Below the pieces are notes generated by a model, which saw only the letters and a list, made by a program, of their open reading frames with translations, made no database searches and was not told the origin of the DNA. A stretch of DNA of 64,000 bases from CAWJMD01 sp963845675 (GTDB lineage Bacteria; Actinomycetota; Actinomycetes; Actinomycetales; CAWJMD01): positions 2,007,079-2,071,078 of the forward strand of contig CAWJSX010000001.1 of the NCBI GenBank assembly GCA_963845675.1, in the 5' to 3' direction. Both the position numbers and the translations under genes were made by a program. Numbering within the stretch: the stretch's first letter is position 1; the number at the start of each line of letters is the position of its first letter. Shown here one piece after another: positions 1 to 8,695 of this stretch.

Positions 1-89
1 TCGACAAGATGCACCGCGGCGAGGTGCTGCGCTCGGTCGTCGAGCTGCCCTCGACAAGCGCCGACAGCACCACCGGAGCCACCGCGTGA
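1..89 (+). CDS. mscR: C-terminus of S-(hydroxymethyl)mycothiol dehydrogenase (partial)
   Basis: Only the last 28 codons are in the window, reading from base 3 to a TGA at 87-89. The visible tail contains KMHRGEVLRSVVEL, the usual ending of actinobacterial zinc-dependent mycothiol-linked formaldehyde dehydrogenases, followed by a short Thr/Ala-rich extension. The family oxidises S-hydroxymethyl-mycothiol to S-formyl-mycothiol in the cytoplasm. The next gene starts 4 bases inside this one (GTGA), and an MBL hydrolase directly downstream is the standard partner in actinomycetes, which supports the call. Catalytic residues are outside the window, so the identification rests on the tail and the neighbour. 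Confidence 0.65.
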   Translation, partial: DKMHRGEVLRSVVELPSTSADSTTGATA

Positions 90-715
90 ACGCGCGCATC
101 GACCGCGTCGTCACGTCGGGCACGTTCGAGCTGGACGGTGGCTCCTGGGACGTGGACAACAACGTCTGGGTCGTCGGCGACGACAGCGAGTGCGTCGTCG
201 TCGACGCCGCCCACGACGCGACGGCCATCCTCGAGGCGGTCGGCGACCGCAGGCTGATGGCCGTCCTCTGCACGCACGCCCACAACGACCACGTGAACGC
301 GGTGGGGGACCTGTTCGACGCGACAGGGGCACCGTCGGCGCTGCACCCCGACGACCGCGTGCTGTGGGACCAGGTGCATCCCGACGCGACGCCCGACCGC
401 GAGCTGGCGCACGGGGACGTCATCAGCGTCGGCGGCGTGGACCTGCACGTGCTGCACACACCGGGCCACTCGCCGGGCGCGGTCTGCTTCTACGCGCCCG
501 CCCTCAGCACCGTCTTCACCGGGGACACGCTGTTCCAGGGCGGGCCGGGTGCGACCGGCCGCTCCTACAGCGACTTCGACACGATCATCACGTCGATCCG
601 GGAGGTGCTGCTCGCGCTGCCGCCGCAGACGACCGTCCTGACGGGACACGGCGACTCGACGACGGTCGGCGACGAGGCCCCCCACGTGCAGGAGTGGCTC
701 GACCGCGGGCACTGA
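86..715 (+). CDS. MBL-fold metallo-hydrolase paired with mycothiol dehydrogenase
   Basis: A 209-residue glyoxalase-II-type metallo-beta-lactamase-fold protein. It shows THAHNDH (H64, H66, D68, H69), TPGHSPG (H128), FTGDTLF (D147) and TGHGD (H188), so the dinuclear metal site is complete. The GTG start overlaps the end of the upstream dehydrogenase by 4 bases, implying translational coupling. In this family and context the likely role is hydrolysis of a mycothiol thioester such as S-formyl-mycothiol, completing formaldehyde detoxification. The fold is certain; the substrate is inferred from the neighbour only. Confidence 0.88.
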   Translation: MNARIDRVVTSGTFELDGGSWDVDNNVWVVGDDSECVVVDAAHDATAILEAVGDRRLMAVLCTHAHNDHVNAVGDLFDATGAPSALHPDDRVLWDQVHPDATPDRELAHGDVISVGGVDLHVLHTPGHSPGAVCFYAPALSTVFTGDTLFQGGPGATGRSYSDFDTIITSIREVLLALPPQTTVLTGHGDSTTVGDEAPHVQEWLDRGH

Positions 716-760
716 GCGTCGCCCAGGGCCTGCGGCCGGTCGACCCGGCGCGGACGCAGC

Positions 761-1249
761 TCAGGCGTCGCGGGCCACCACGAGGGCAGTGGCCACGGCC
801 GCGACCCCCTCGCCCCGTCCGGTGAGACCCAGTCCGTCGGTCGTCGTGCCCGACACCGACACGGGCGCTCCCACCGCGACGGACAGGGCTCGCTCGGCCT
901 CGGCGCGGCGCGACCCGATCTTGGGACGGTTGCCGACCACCTGGACGGCGACGTTGCCGATCTCGTAGCCCGCCTCGCGGACCAGCCGGGCCGCCTCCGC
1001 GAGCAACGTCGCCCCCGACGCTCCCGCCAGCTCCGGACGGTCGGTGCCGAAGTGGGCACCCAGGTCGCCGATCCCGGCGGCCGAGAAGAGTGCGTCGCAG
1101 CAGGCGTGCGCGGCGACGTCGGCGTCGGAGTGCCCGTCAAGACCCCTCTCGCCGGGCCAGAGCAGACCAGCGACCCACAGCTCCCGGTCGGATGTAGCCA
1201 GCGCGTGCACGTCCACCCCGATGCCGACGCGCGGCAGGGAGGGGGTCAT
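761..1249 (-). CDS. ispF: 2-C-methyl-D-erythritol 2,4-cyclodiphosphate synthase
   Basis: A 162-residue IspF of normal length. It catalyses cyclisation of CDP-methylerythritol 2-phosphate in the MEP isoprenoid pathway. The N-terminus GIGVDVHAL supplies metal ligands D13 and H15, and GHSDADVAAHACCDAL carries the third ligand (H48) and the HSDAD substrate loop. The C-terminal TTDGLGLTGRGEG is the family signature. The ATG at 1249 overlaps the last 4 bases of ispD (ATGA), so the two are translationally coupled. A longer open frame upstream is a shadow of ispD. No frameshift. Confidence 0.95.
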   Translation of the reverse strand: MTPSLPRVGIGVDVHALATSDRELWVAGLLWPGERGLDGHSDADVAAHACCDALFSAAGIGDLGAHFGTDRPELAGASGATLLAEAARLVREAGYEIGNVAVQVVGNRPKIGSRRAEAERALSVAVGAPVSVSGTTTDGLGLTGRGEGVAAVATALVVARDA

Positions 1250-1899
1250 CGGGCTCGCCTGGAGACCAGGCCCTCGGCCAGCACGAGGTCGATGGGACGG
1301 GTCACCTTGAACGCCTCCTCGTGCCCCGGGACCACCTGCACCCGAACGCCTGCCGCTTCGACCATGCCGGCGTCGTCCGTGGCAGCTGCCACCGCATCCC
1401 CACCCACCGACGCGGCCAGGTGGGCCGCGTCGAGCACGTGCCGGGCGAACCCCTGCGGGGTCTGCACCGCCACCAGGGACGCGCGGTCCACGACGCCACC
1501 CGACCGTTCGCGGAGCGTGTCCGTCACGGCCACGCCCGGGATCACCGCCGGGTGGCCGGCGGCGACGGCGTCCAGGACGCTCGTGAACACGGCGGACGGC
1601 GTGAGGCACCGCGCGGCGTCGTGAACGAGCACCACGTCGACGTCCGGCCCGAGCTCGGCCAGACCTGCGGCGACGGACGCCTGACGTGTCGGACCGCCGG
1701 GCGCCAGGGTGACGCCGGGCCCGCAGGCGCGAGCGAACTCGGCGCGGTCCTCCACCGGGGAGACCACGACCACCTCGTCGGCGCCGCAGGCACGGACGGC
1801 ATCCAGCGCCCAGGCGACCAGGGGACGCCCGGCGACCTCGACCAGCGCCTTCGCGCGCCCGAGTCCGAGCCGCTCACCGCGACCGGCGGCGACGACCAC
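1246..1899 (-). CDS. ispD: 2-C-methyl-D-erythritol 4-phosphate cytidylyltransferase
   Basis: A 217-residue cytidylyltransferase of the MEP pathway. The N-terminal nucleotide-binding loop AAGRGERLGLG, VLVHDAARCLTP in the middle and TDDAGMVEAAG are recognisable family blocks. The GTG at 1899 is the first usual start after the carD stop at 1926; an upstream CTG at 1914 would add five residues, so the exact start is uncertain. It lies 26 bases downstream of carD and overlaps ispF by 4 bases, forming the conserved actinobacterial carD-ispD-ispF order. Confidence 0.93.
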   Translation of the reverse strand: MVVAAGRGERLGLGRAKALVEVAGRPLVAWALDAVRACGADEVVVVSPVEDRAEFARACGPGVTLAPGGPTRQASVAAGLAELGPDVDVVLVHDAARCLTPSAVFTSVLDAVAAGHPAVIPGVAVTDTLRERSGGVVDRASLVAVQTPQGFARHVLDAAHLAASVGGDAVAAATDDAGMVEAAGVRVQVVPGHEEAFKVTRPIDLVLAEGLVSRRAR

Positions 1900-1925
1900 G
1901 CACCCGACGCGCAGTCCGTCGTGGC

Positions 1926-2408
1926 TCAGCTGGCGAGGACCTCGTCGAGGATGGCCTCGGCCTTCTCCTCCTCGGTCTTCTCCGCGAGAGCGAGCTCACT
2001 CACCAGGATCTGACGGGCCTTGGCGAGCATGCGCTTCTCACCGGCCGACAGGCCACGGTCCTGATCGCGGCGCCACAGGTCGCGCACGACCTCGGCCACC
2101 TTGATCACGTCACCGGAGGCGAGCTTCTCGAGATTGGCCTTGTACCGTCGCGACCAGTTGGTCGGCTCCTCGGTGTGGGGGGCCCGCAGGACCGCGAACA
2201 CGCGGTCGAGGCCTTCCTTGCCGACCACGTCGCGGACGCCGACGAGATCACAGTTCTCGGCCGGTACCTCGATGGTCAGATCCCCCTGGGCCACCTTGAG
2301 CTTGAGGTAGAGCTTCTCCTCGCCCTTGATGGTTCGCTTCTTGATCTCTTCGATGAGTGCTGCCCCGTGGTGCGGGTACACGACCGTCTCGCCGACCTTG
2401 AAAGCCAT
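1926..2408 (-). CDS. carD: CarD-family RNA polymerase-binding transcription factor
   Basis: A 160-residue CarD. The N-terminal Tudor-like RNAP-interaction domain begins MAFKVGETVVYPHHGAA, and the basic helical C-terminal domain includes NWSRRYKANLEKL with the conserved DNA-contacting Trp. In actinobacteria CarD stabilises RNAP-promoter open complexes, notably at rRNA promoters, and is usually essential. The ATG at 2408 is preceded by a purine-rich AAAGGGGATAACAG. It is the first gene of the carD-ispD-ispF unit. Intact. Confidence 0.96.
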   Translation of the reverse strand: MAFKVGETVVYPHHGAALIEEIKKRTIKGEEKLYLKLKVAQGDLTIEVPAENCDLVGVRDVVGKEGLDRVFAVLRAPHTEEPTNWSRRYKANLEKLASGDVIKVAEVVRDLWRRDQDRGLSAGEKRMLAKARQILVSELALAEKTEEEKAEAILDEVLAS

Positions 2409-2435
2409 CTGCTGTTATCCCCTTTCGCGACCTCA

Positions 2436-2441
2436 AGGATA
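2436..2441 (-). promoter_or_regulatory. candidate -10 element of carD
   Basis: Read on the minus strand this is TATCCT, 28 bases before the carD ATG, a reasonable actinobacterial -10. No convincing -35 lies 16-18 bases upstream, which is common for housekeeping promoters in this group. Sequence-only suggestion. Confidence 0.35.
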
Positions 2442-2650
2442 ACACGCTCCGTGACGGGGTCGGCACCTCTTCGCGAACGTTTGCGCAGGTCAGAGGCCTT
2501 GCGCGACACCGAAAGGGGTACACATGGGGGTTGACACGGGCGTCGTCCGCATGCTGCGCGGCGACCTCGGGACCGCGCTGGGTACAGTGTCCGCGACCAC
2601 TTCCCGACGCCTCCGGCGACCGGGCGACGACGTCCCTCGAGGAGACCGAC

Positions 2651-3122
2651 GTGAACCCTGTCCGCCGCCTCACCGGCGCCACCGCCTCGATCGGGGCGCT
2701 CATCCTGGTCGCCGGTTGCTCGACCTTCTCCGAGCAGACGACGACCCTCGACTACGCCCCCAGCGACGGGGTGCAGGGCGAGTTCGGCTCGGTGGACGTC
2801 CGCAACGTCCTCGTGGTGGCCGAGGGCGAGGGGGCGCCGGGGACGCTCGTGGGAGCCATCGTGAACAACGGCCCCGAGGACGTCACCGTCACCGTCGCCG
2901 GCGAGAGCCTCAACGCGAACGTCGAGGTCCCCGCGGGCGAGGCCGTGACGCTCGGGCCGGATGGCGACGAGCGGGTCGACACCGACGAGATCGAGGTCGT
3001 CCCGGGCCGTCAGGTGCGCGTGCTGTTCAGCGGCGACGGCGGCTCGGTGCGAGCTGGAGGTCCCCGTGCTCGACGGCTCGCTGCCCGAGTACGCCGACCT
3101 GGTCCCCGCGCCCGGCAACTGA
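2651..3122 (+). CDS. hypothetical lipoprotein (frameshifted as sequenced)
   Basis: GTG start at 2651 gives a short basic n-region, a hydrophobic stretch and a lipobox LVAGC with the lipidated Cys at residue 23. About 130 more residues follow in frame. Near base 3050 the frame changes; the second frame continues as ELEVPVLDGSLPEYADLV and ends at TGA 3120-3122. The junction is explained by one extra base before GAGCTG. The total is about 157 residues, rich in beta-type segments. I do not recognise the family; a small surface lipoprotein of the copper-chaperone/DUF type is possible. It converges on regX3, whose stop lies 8 bases away. Confidence 0.75.
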
Positions 3123-3129
3123 CCGGCCC

Positions 3130-3810
3130 TCACGGCTCGAACTTGTAGCCCAGCCCGCGCACGGTCACGAGGTACCGGGGGTCCTTGGGGTCGGGCTCGA
3201 TCTTGGCCCGCAGCCGCTTGACGTGCACGTCGAGCGTCTTCGTGTCGCCGACGTAGTCCGCCCCCCACACCCGGTCGATCAGCTGGCCCCGCGTCAGCAC
3301 CCGGCCGGCGTTGCGCAGCAGCATCTCCAGCAGCTCGAACTCCTTGAGCGGCATCGGCACCGAGGCACCCGAGACGGACACGACGTGGCGCTCGACGTCC
3401 ATCCGCACCGGACCCGCCTCGACCGTGCCGGGCAGCAGGTCCTCGGGTTCGCCGCGGCGCCGCAGGACGGCCCGCACACGGGCCACCAGCTCGCGCGACG
3501 AGTACGGCTTGGTGACGTAGTCGTCCGCGCCGATCTCCAGGCCCACGACCTTGTCGATCTCGCTGTCCTTCGCCGTCAGCATGATCACCGGGACGCTGCT
3601 CCGCGTGCGCAGCTGCCGGCAGACCTCGTTGCCCGGCAGTCCGGGCAGCATGAGGTCGAGCAGGACCAGATCGGCCCCGTTGCGGTCGAACTCGTCCAGC
3701 GCGGAGTGCCCGTCCGCAGCGACGGACACCTCGAACCCCTCGCGGGTGAGCAGGTAGGACAGCGGGTCGCTCAAGGACTCCTCGTCCTCGACCACCAGGA
3801 TGCGTGTCAC
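3130..3810 (-). CDS. regX3: OmpR-family response regulator RegX3/PhoP
   Basis: A 226-residue two-component regulator. The receiver domain (about 1-120) has acidic pocket D8/E9/D10 region, phospho-acceptor D52 in LVLLDLMLPG, and K101 in VTKP. The winged-helix domain (about 130-226) includes LKEFELLEMLL and the recognition region DTKTLDVHVKRLRAKIE. The GTG at 3810 overlaps the senX3 stop by 4 bases (GTGA). In actinobacteria SenX3-RegX3 or PhoR-PhoP activates the phosphate regulon. Two GTTCACC repeat sites in this window, at the senX3-phoU gap and before pstS, are plausible targets. Intact. Confidence 0.93.
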   Translation of the reverse strand: MTRILVVEDEESLSDPLSYLLTREGFEVSVAADGHSALDEFDRNGADLVLLDLMLPGLPGNEVCRQLRTRSSVPVIMLTAKDSEIDKVVGLEIGADDYVTKPYSSRELVARVRAVLRRRGEPEDLLPGTVEAGPVRMDVERHVVSVSGASVPMPLKEFELLEMLLRNAGRVLTRGQLIDRVWGADYVGDTKTLDVHVKRLRAKIEPDPKDPRYLVTVRGLGYKFEP

Positions 3811-5053
3811 GAGGTGACCTTTCTCGGCGTCGGCTGGGTGGGCTCCCCGGTGTCCTCGGCCGAGGACCCGCTGGGCCGCGGGGTCCGCTGCGAGGTGGCG
3901 GCCGGCAGCCTGATCGTGAAGGTCGACCCGCTGTCCTGCTGGCTCCACACGGTCACCTCGCCACCGTGGTTGGCGACGACGTGCTTGACGATGCTCAGGC
4001 CCAGGCCGGTGCCTCCGGTCGACCGCGAGCGCGCCGGGTCGACGCGGTAGAACCGCTCGAAGACCCTGCCCTGCTCGTCCTGCGGGATGCCGATGCCCTG
4101 GTCCGCGACGGCGATCTCCACGAGCCCGGAGGCCCGTCCCTGTCCCCGTCCACGCCCCCGTCCCCGCCCTCGCTACCCCGGCTGACGCCGATGCCGATGT
4201 GGGTGCGGTCGGGCGAGTACCGCACGGCGTTGTCCACGAGGTTGCGGACGGCCGTGACCAGCAGCGCGTGGTCGCCGTAGACACGGGTACCGGTCCGCCC
4301 GCCGACCTCGATGGAGATGCCCCGCGTGTCCGCCGCGAGACGGGCCCGGTCGACCGCCTCGGCCAGGACGTCGTCGACCTCGACGAGAACCGGCTTGGCC
4401 AGGGCGGCCGAGACCTGCAGCCGTGACAGGTCGATGATCTCCTGCACCAGCGCGGCGAGCCGGTCCGCCTCGCGTTCCATCCGGCCCGCGAACCGCCGGA
4501 CGGCCTCGGGGTCGTCCGCCGCGGCCGACATCGTCTCGGCCAGCAGGCCGATCGCCCCGACCGGCGTCTTCAGCTCGTGGGAGACGTTGACGACGAAGTC
4601 GCGCCGGACCTCCTCGAGTCGTCTGGCCTCGGTCCGGTCCTCGACCAGGAGGAGCACGTGCAGCCCGCCCAGAGGGGCCACGCGGGCCTGGACGACGAGG
4701 GTGCCCGGACCGAGGGGACCCCGGGAGACCTCGAGCTCGCGGTCGAGGATCTGCCCGTCGCGTCGCACCGAGCGCACCATCTCGACGAGCGGCTCCTGGC
4801 TGAGGTAGGCCCCGCGGACCAGACCCATCGCGTACGCGGCCGGGGTCGCCTTGACGACCTCGTCGGCGACGTCCACGACGATGGCGGCGGACCGGAGCAC
4901 CGACAGCACCGTGCTCACGCCGTCCGGGATCTCTCGCGCCGGGACGGTGGCGACGACCCGGGACTCGCGCTCGCTCCAGCGGAAGGCGACTGCGGCCACC
5001 ACCACCACGAGCACGGCCAGCCCCGCGGTGACGAGCACGACCTGCATCTGCAC
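3807..5053 (-). CDS. senX3: sensor histidine kinase SenX3/PhoR (frameshifted)
   Basis: About 415 residues. An N-terminal transmembrane helix (LVTAGLAVLVVVVAAVAF) is followed by a PAS-like region, the HisKA motif VVNVSHELKTP with the phospho-accepting His, the N-box NLVDNAVRYS, and, after a frame change, DQGIGIP and GGTGLGLSIVKHVV of the ATPase domain. The frame change lies at about 4120-4160 in a GC-rich linker (repeated GGGAC) and corresponds to one missing base or two extra. The start is a GTG (5053) or ATG (5047); either leaves the single membrane helix intact. It overlaps regX3 by 4 bases. It senses phosphate status with PhoU and the Pst system. Confidence 0.88.
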
Positions 5054-5146
5054 ACGACCAGCGTAGGCGTGCCGCCCGCGCGCCACCGGCCGCCGCCCCG
5101 CGCCGGCGGCCGTCCACCCGGCCCTGCCGTGCGGGGGTCGACCGAT

Positions 5147-5175
5147 GTTCACCTTCTCCACCGCTCCCGTTCACC
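5147..5175 (+). promoter_or_regulatory. putative PHO box between senX3 and phoU
   Basis: Two exact GTTCACC heptamers lie at 5147-5153 and 5169-5175, 22 bases apart. The intermediate 11-bp register at 5158 reads CCACCGC, a degenerate copy. Direct 11-bp repeats of GTTCACC are the known PhoP/RegX3 box in actinobacteria. The site sits in the gap between divergently transcribed senX3 and phoU, so it could serve either or both. Binding is inferred from the motif. Confidence 0.6.
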
Positions 5176-5270
5176 CCCTGGTGCGACGGTGGTCGCGCTC
5201 GGGAGCCCCCCGGGCCATGATGGTCTTCGCTCGGACCGACCGAGCCATGAAGGGACGGGCAGCGGCAACC

Positions 5271-5930
5271 ATGCGCGACGTGTTCCACACCGAGCTCGAG
5301 CTGATCGACGACCAGCTGGTCGAGATGACCGGCCTGGTCGGGTCGGCGATGGCGAGCGCCACCCAGGCCCTGCTGACGTCGAACCTGGCGCTCGCCGAGT
5401 CCGTCATCGCGGGCGACGCCCAGGTCGACCGCATCCAGCGGGACATCGACGAGCGGGCCGTCCAGCTGCTTGCCCGCCAGCAGCCGGTCGCGACCGACCT
5501 GCGCGTGGTCGTCGCGGCCCTGCGGATGAGCGCCACGCTCGAGCGGATGGGCGACCTGGCGCGGCACGTGGCCAAGCTGGCGCGACTGCGCTTCCCCCAC
5601 GCGACCGTCCCCGACGAGCTGCACGACACGTTCGCCGAGATGGGCCGTGTGGCCGAGCGCCTCGCGCTGAAGGCCGGTCGGGTGATCAGCACGCGGGACC
5701 TCGCGGTGGCCGCCGAGATCGCCAAGGACGACGACGTGCTCGACGACCTGCACCAGAGCGTCTTCGACGTGCTCATGTCGGGCTCGTGGTCGCACCCGGT
5801 CGAGGCGACCGTCGACGTGACCCTGTGCAGCCGGTTCTACGAGCGCTTCGGCGACCACGCCGTCTCGGTGTCGGAGCGCGTCCAGTTCCTCGTCACCGGC
5901 GACTGGGACCGGGTCGGCCAGGTCTCCTGA
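5271..5930 (+). CDS. phoU: phosphate signalling regulator PhoU
   Basis: A 219-residue all-helical PhoU with two repeats. The first repeat has SAMASATQALLTSN and RVVVAALRMSATLERMGDLARHVAKLA; the second contains the matching RFYERFGDHAVSVSERVQFLVTGD. Both E/D-rich metal-binding motifs (LERMGD and YERFGDH) are present. I chose the ATG at 5271 (MRDVFHTELELIDDQL) because family members start there; earlier in-frame starts would add an unrelated leader and include the PHO box. PhoU restrains the Pst transporter and the SenX3-type kinase when phosphate is plentiful. Intact. Confidence 0.95.
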   Translation: MRDVFHTELELIDDQLVEMTGLVGSAMASATQALLTSNLALAESVIAGDAQVDRIQRDIDERAVQLLARQQPVATDLRVVVAALRMSATLERMGDLARHVAKLARLRFPHATVPDELHDTFAEMGRVAERLALKAGRVISTRDLAVAAEIAKDDDVLDDLHQSVFDVLMSGSWSHPVEATVDVTLCSRFYERFGDHAVSVSERVQFLVTGDWDRVGQVS

Positions 5931-5988
5931 CCCGCCGGGGTGACCGAGGTCGGACGCCTGAGGGCGCGACTTCTGTAGCGTCGAGGCC

Positions 5989-6499
5989 GTGAGGACGCCG
6001 CACGCGCCGATGCTCGCCGTCGCGGCCCTGCTCGCCCTCCTGCTCGGTGCGTGCGCCGGCGGGGGAGCCGCGGGCGCCGAGCCCGAGCCCTCGTCGCGCA
6101 CGTCCTTCGACTGCGGAGCCGTCGCCGACGCGCGCCAGGCGCTCGAACGCACCTCGTCGTCCGAGCTCGAGCGGCTCGGGCTCACGCCCAGCGACCCGCA
6201 GTCCCTCACGGTCACCCTGGTGACCGGGTCCGTGGCCGCCCCGGCGTACTGGTCGGCGCTGCGCGAGGCCGCGGCCCCGGAGGCGCCGGCGTCGCTGCAG
6301 CACCGACCTGGCGACCCTGGACGAGTACTGGGCCTCGCTCGCGGACGGCCTGGCGACGATCTCCCTTCCCGACGCCGAGCCGGGCACGCTGACCGCCGCG
6401 GGGCAGCAGCTGGCGGCACTCAGCTCCTCGTCGCCGGACCAGCGCGTCGCGCCGGCTCAGCGGCGCATCGAGGAGGCGCTGGGTCTGTCCTGCGGCTGA
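5989..6499 (+). CDS. hypothetical lipoprotein (frameshifted)
   Basis: GTG start. Signal sequence with lipobox LLGAC (Cys22), then a low-complexity Gly/Ala/Pro linker and a helical domain. After 105 residues the frame changes at about base 6301 (one extra C before ACCGACCTGG). The second frame continues as TDLATLDEYWASLADGLATI and ends in LSCG with TGA at 6497-6499. Reconstructed length is about 169 residues. A Cys pair (FDCGA near residue 42 and the C-terminal LSCG) suggests an extracytoplasmic disulfide. No family recognised. It lies between phoU and gpmA on the opposite strand from gpmA. Confidence 0.72.
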
Positions 6500-6552
6500 G
6501 CCCGTCCTGCGGCTGAGCGGGCCCCCGGCACGGTCGGTCAGCAGGGCGCAGG

Positions 6553-7298
6553 TCAGCGACCCTGGTTCGCGACCGCGGCCGCTGCGACCTCGGCGGCCTC
6601 GGGGTCGAGGTACCGACCACCGGGCGTCACCGGGGTGAGGTCCGCACCGAGCTCGTAGACCAGCGGGATCCCGGTGGGGATGTTGAGTCCGGCGATGTCC
6701 TCGTCCGAGACGCCGTCGAGGTGCTTGACGAGGGCGCGCAGGGAGTTGCCGTGCGCCGCGAGCAGCACCACGCGGTCGGCCACGAGGTCCGGCACCACGT
6801 CGTGCTCCCAGTACGGCAGCACCCGGGTGACGACGTCCGCGAGGCACTCTCGGGCAGGCATGTCGGCGCCCAGGTCCGCGTAGCGCACGTCGCCCGGCCT
6901 GGCTGAACTCGTCGTCGGCGTCGATCGGCGGCGGCGGGACGTCGTAGGAGCGGCGCCAGAGCATGAACTGCTCCTCGCCGAACTCGGCCAGCGTCTGCTT
7001 CTTGTCCTTGCCCTGCAGTGCGCCGTAGTGACGCTCGTTCAGGCGCCACGACCGCTTGGTCTCGATCCAGTGCCGGTCGGCCGACGTCGAGCGACAGGTG
7101 GGCGGTGGTGATCGCGCGCCGCAGCAGCGACGTGTGCACCACGTCGGGCAGCACGCCCGACTCCAGCAGCATCTCCCCGCCGCGGGTCGCCTCGGCGATC
7201 CCCTTCTCCGAGAGCGGCACGTCGACCCAGCCGGTGAACAGGTTCTTGGCGTTCCACTCGCTCTCGCCGTGGCGGAGCAGGACCAGGGTGTGCGACAT
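6553..7298 (-). CDS. gpmA: 2,3-bisphosphoglycerate-dependent phosphoglycerate mutase (two frameshifts)
   Basis: Glycolytic dPGM of about 248 residues. It starts MSHTLVLLRHGESEWNAKN, carrying the RHGE phospho-His motif, continues with LNERHYGALQGKDK and DVPPPPID, and ends with VLLAAHGNSLRALVKHL, the second catalytic His, and IPTGIPLVYEL. The chain is spread over three frames. One extra G near 7085 (GTC-GCC-GAC region) and one extra G near 6897 (GCC-GGC-GAC) explain both shifts. This is a glycolytic housekeeping gene, so true inactivation is unlikely. Its position near senX3-regX3 matches mycobacterial gene order. Confidence 0.92.
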
Positions 7299-7327
7299 GG
7301 TCTCCACCCTACTGAGGCCGGTCGGCG

Positions 7328-8111
7328 ATGATGGGTCGGGTGAGGACAGACGGCGTCGGACGCACTGCGCTGGCCGTCAGCGCCATCACGGTCGCCGTGG
7401 TCGGCGGTCTCGGTCTGGCCGACCGGGCTCGCCTGGATGGCGGTCCGTCCCACCGGGGCGGACACACCCGCGACCCGTCGCCGCCACGGCGACCGCGGAC
7501 CGTCCGACGTCGACGCCGACCAGCCGGCCCCCGGGACCACGACCGCCACCGCCCCGCTCGCGGCGCTGCCCGGGCAGGGTCGCGGCCGGCACCCACACGT
7601 TCCCGGTCGCCGGCGACGCCGAGTACTCGGCGGCGCACCACGACTACCCGGCCAGCGACTCTTCGCCGCCTGCGGCACCGCCGTTCCTCGCGCCGGCGGA
7701 CGGTGAGGTCAGCGGGACGGCGACCGTCGACCGGTGGCAGCCGGACACGAACCTCGGCCCGGACCGTGGCGGGCTCGCCGTCACGCTGGTCGGGGTCGAC
7801 GGCGTCCGCTACTACGGCTCGCACCTCGCGACGGTCGCCGTCGCGCGCCGGCGACCGCGTGCGCTTCGGGGCAGGTGCTCGGCACGGTGGGCGAGACCGG
7901 CTCGGCGGCGGGCACGGGCTGTCACCTGCACTTCGGACTCAGCCCGGCCGAGTGCGGTCCGGACGACTGGTTCGTGCGCCGCGGGGTCGTGTCGCCGTAC
8001 CGCTACCTCCGTCGACTGGGCGGAGGGGGTGGACGCCTTCCCGGCCGTCGAGGTGCGGCGCTGGCACCGGGCGCAACGGCTGCCCGACGCAGGCGCGGCG
8101 TCTACCCCTGA
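7328..8111 (+). CDS. M23-family peptidase (LytM-like), multiply frameshifted
   Basis: Scattered over at least three frames are the hallmarks of a secreted zinc endopeptidase acting on peptidoglycan. They are: an N-terminal hydrophobic segment (ALAVSAITVAVVGGLGLA), a low-complexity Pro/Thr linker, GTHTFPVAGDAEYSAAHHDYPA with the H-x(n)-D zinc motif, PADGEVSGT, VRYYGSHLATV, GQVLGTVGETGSA and HLHFGLSP containing the last zinc ligand. Shifts occur near 7440, 7665 (one missing C), 7690 (one extra C), 7855 and 8010. The end is taken at the TGA at 8109-8111 but is uncertain because of the shifts. Start may be 7328 or the GTG at 7340. Confidence 0.7.
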
Positions 8112-8695
8112 GGCGTCGTCGCGTCCGACCCGGCCGACGACCTCGTCGGACGCAAGCAGGTGCCGGAAGGCGTCCAGGTTGCGCGTCGACTCGCCCCGCG
8201 AGACTCGCCAGGCCCACTCCTTGCGCATCGAGGACAGGAACCCGAGCACCAGCAGGTCGTTGAACGAACCGTCCGCGACGGCCAGCACCTCTCCCAGCAG
8301 CGCGTCCACGGTGTCGTGCGAGACCGCTTCCAGGGGAAGCCGTCCGGCTGAGGTAGACGTCACCGCTGGAGTCGACGCCGAACGCCACCTGCCGCATCTT
8401 CGGGTTGCGCTCCAGCAGCCAGCGGTAGACGCGCTTCGTGGTTCTCGTCGGGGTTGCGCACGACGAACGCCGACACCGACAGCGAGTGGTCGCCCACCAG
8501 CACCGACACCGCCGTCCGCAGCTTGCGCTCGCCCGGCAGCTGCACGACGAACTCCCCCGGTCGCGCACCCAGCTCGTACTCGACGGCGACCGGGTGGCCG
8601 TGCGGGCCCATCTCGGCCTCGGCCGCCACGGCCTCGTCGAGCCACTCGCGGACGACGTAGCCGCGCGGGCCGCGGTCCGCCGCGGCGGTGCTCAC
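8102..8695 (-). CDS. YbjN-domain protein (frameshifted)
   Basis: GTG start at 8695 overlaps the mshA stop by 4 bases (GTGA). The reconstructed protein runs VVREWLDEAVAAEAEMGPHG, EFVVQLPGERKLRTAVSVLV, SLSVSAFVVRNPDENHE, VYRWLLERNPKMRQVAFGVD and VSHDTVDALLGEVLAVADG. This is the tetratricopeptide-chaperone-like YbjN fold found beside mshA in mycobacteria. Frame changes occur near 8435 and 8345. The C-terminus is uncertain: one frame reaches a TAG at 8102-8104, another stays open. Function unknown; type III chaperone-like. Confidence 0.75.

Noticed and set aside
2524..4050. A 508-codon plus-strand frame over regX3
   Set aside because: Antisense shadow of regX3 and senX3; composition is low-complexity Arg/Gly.
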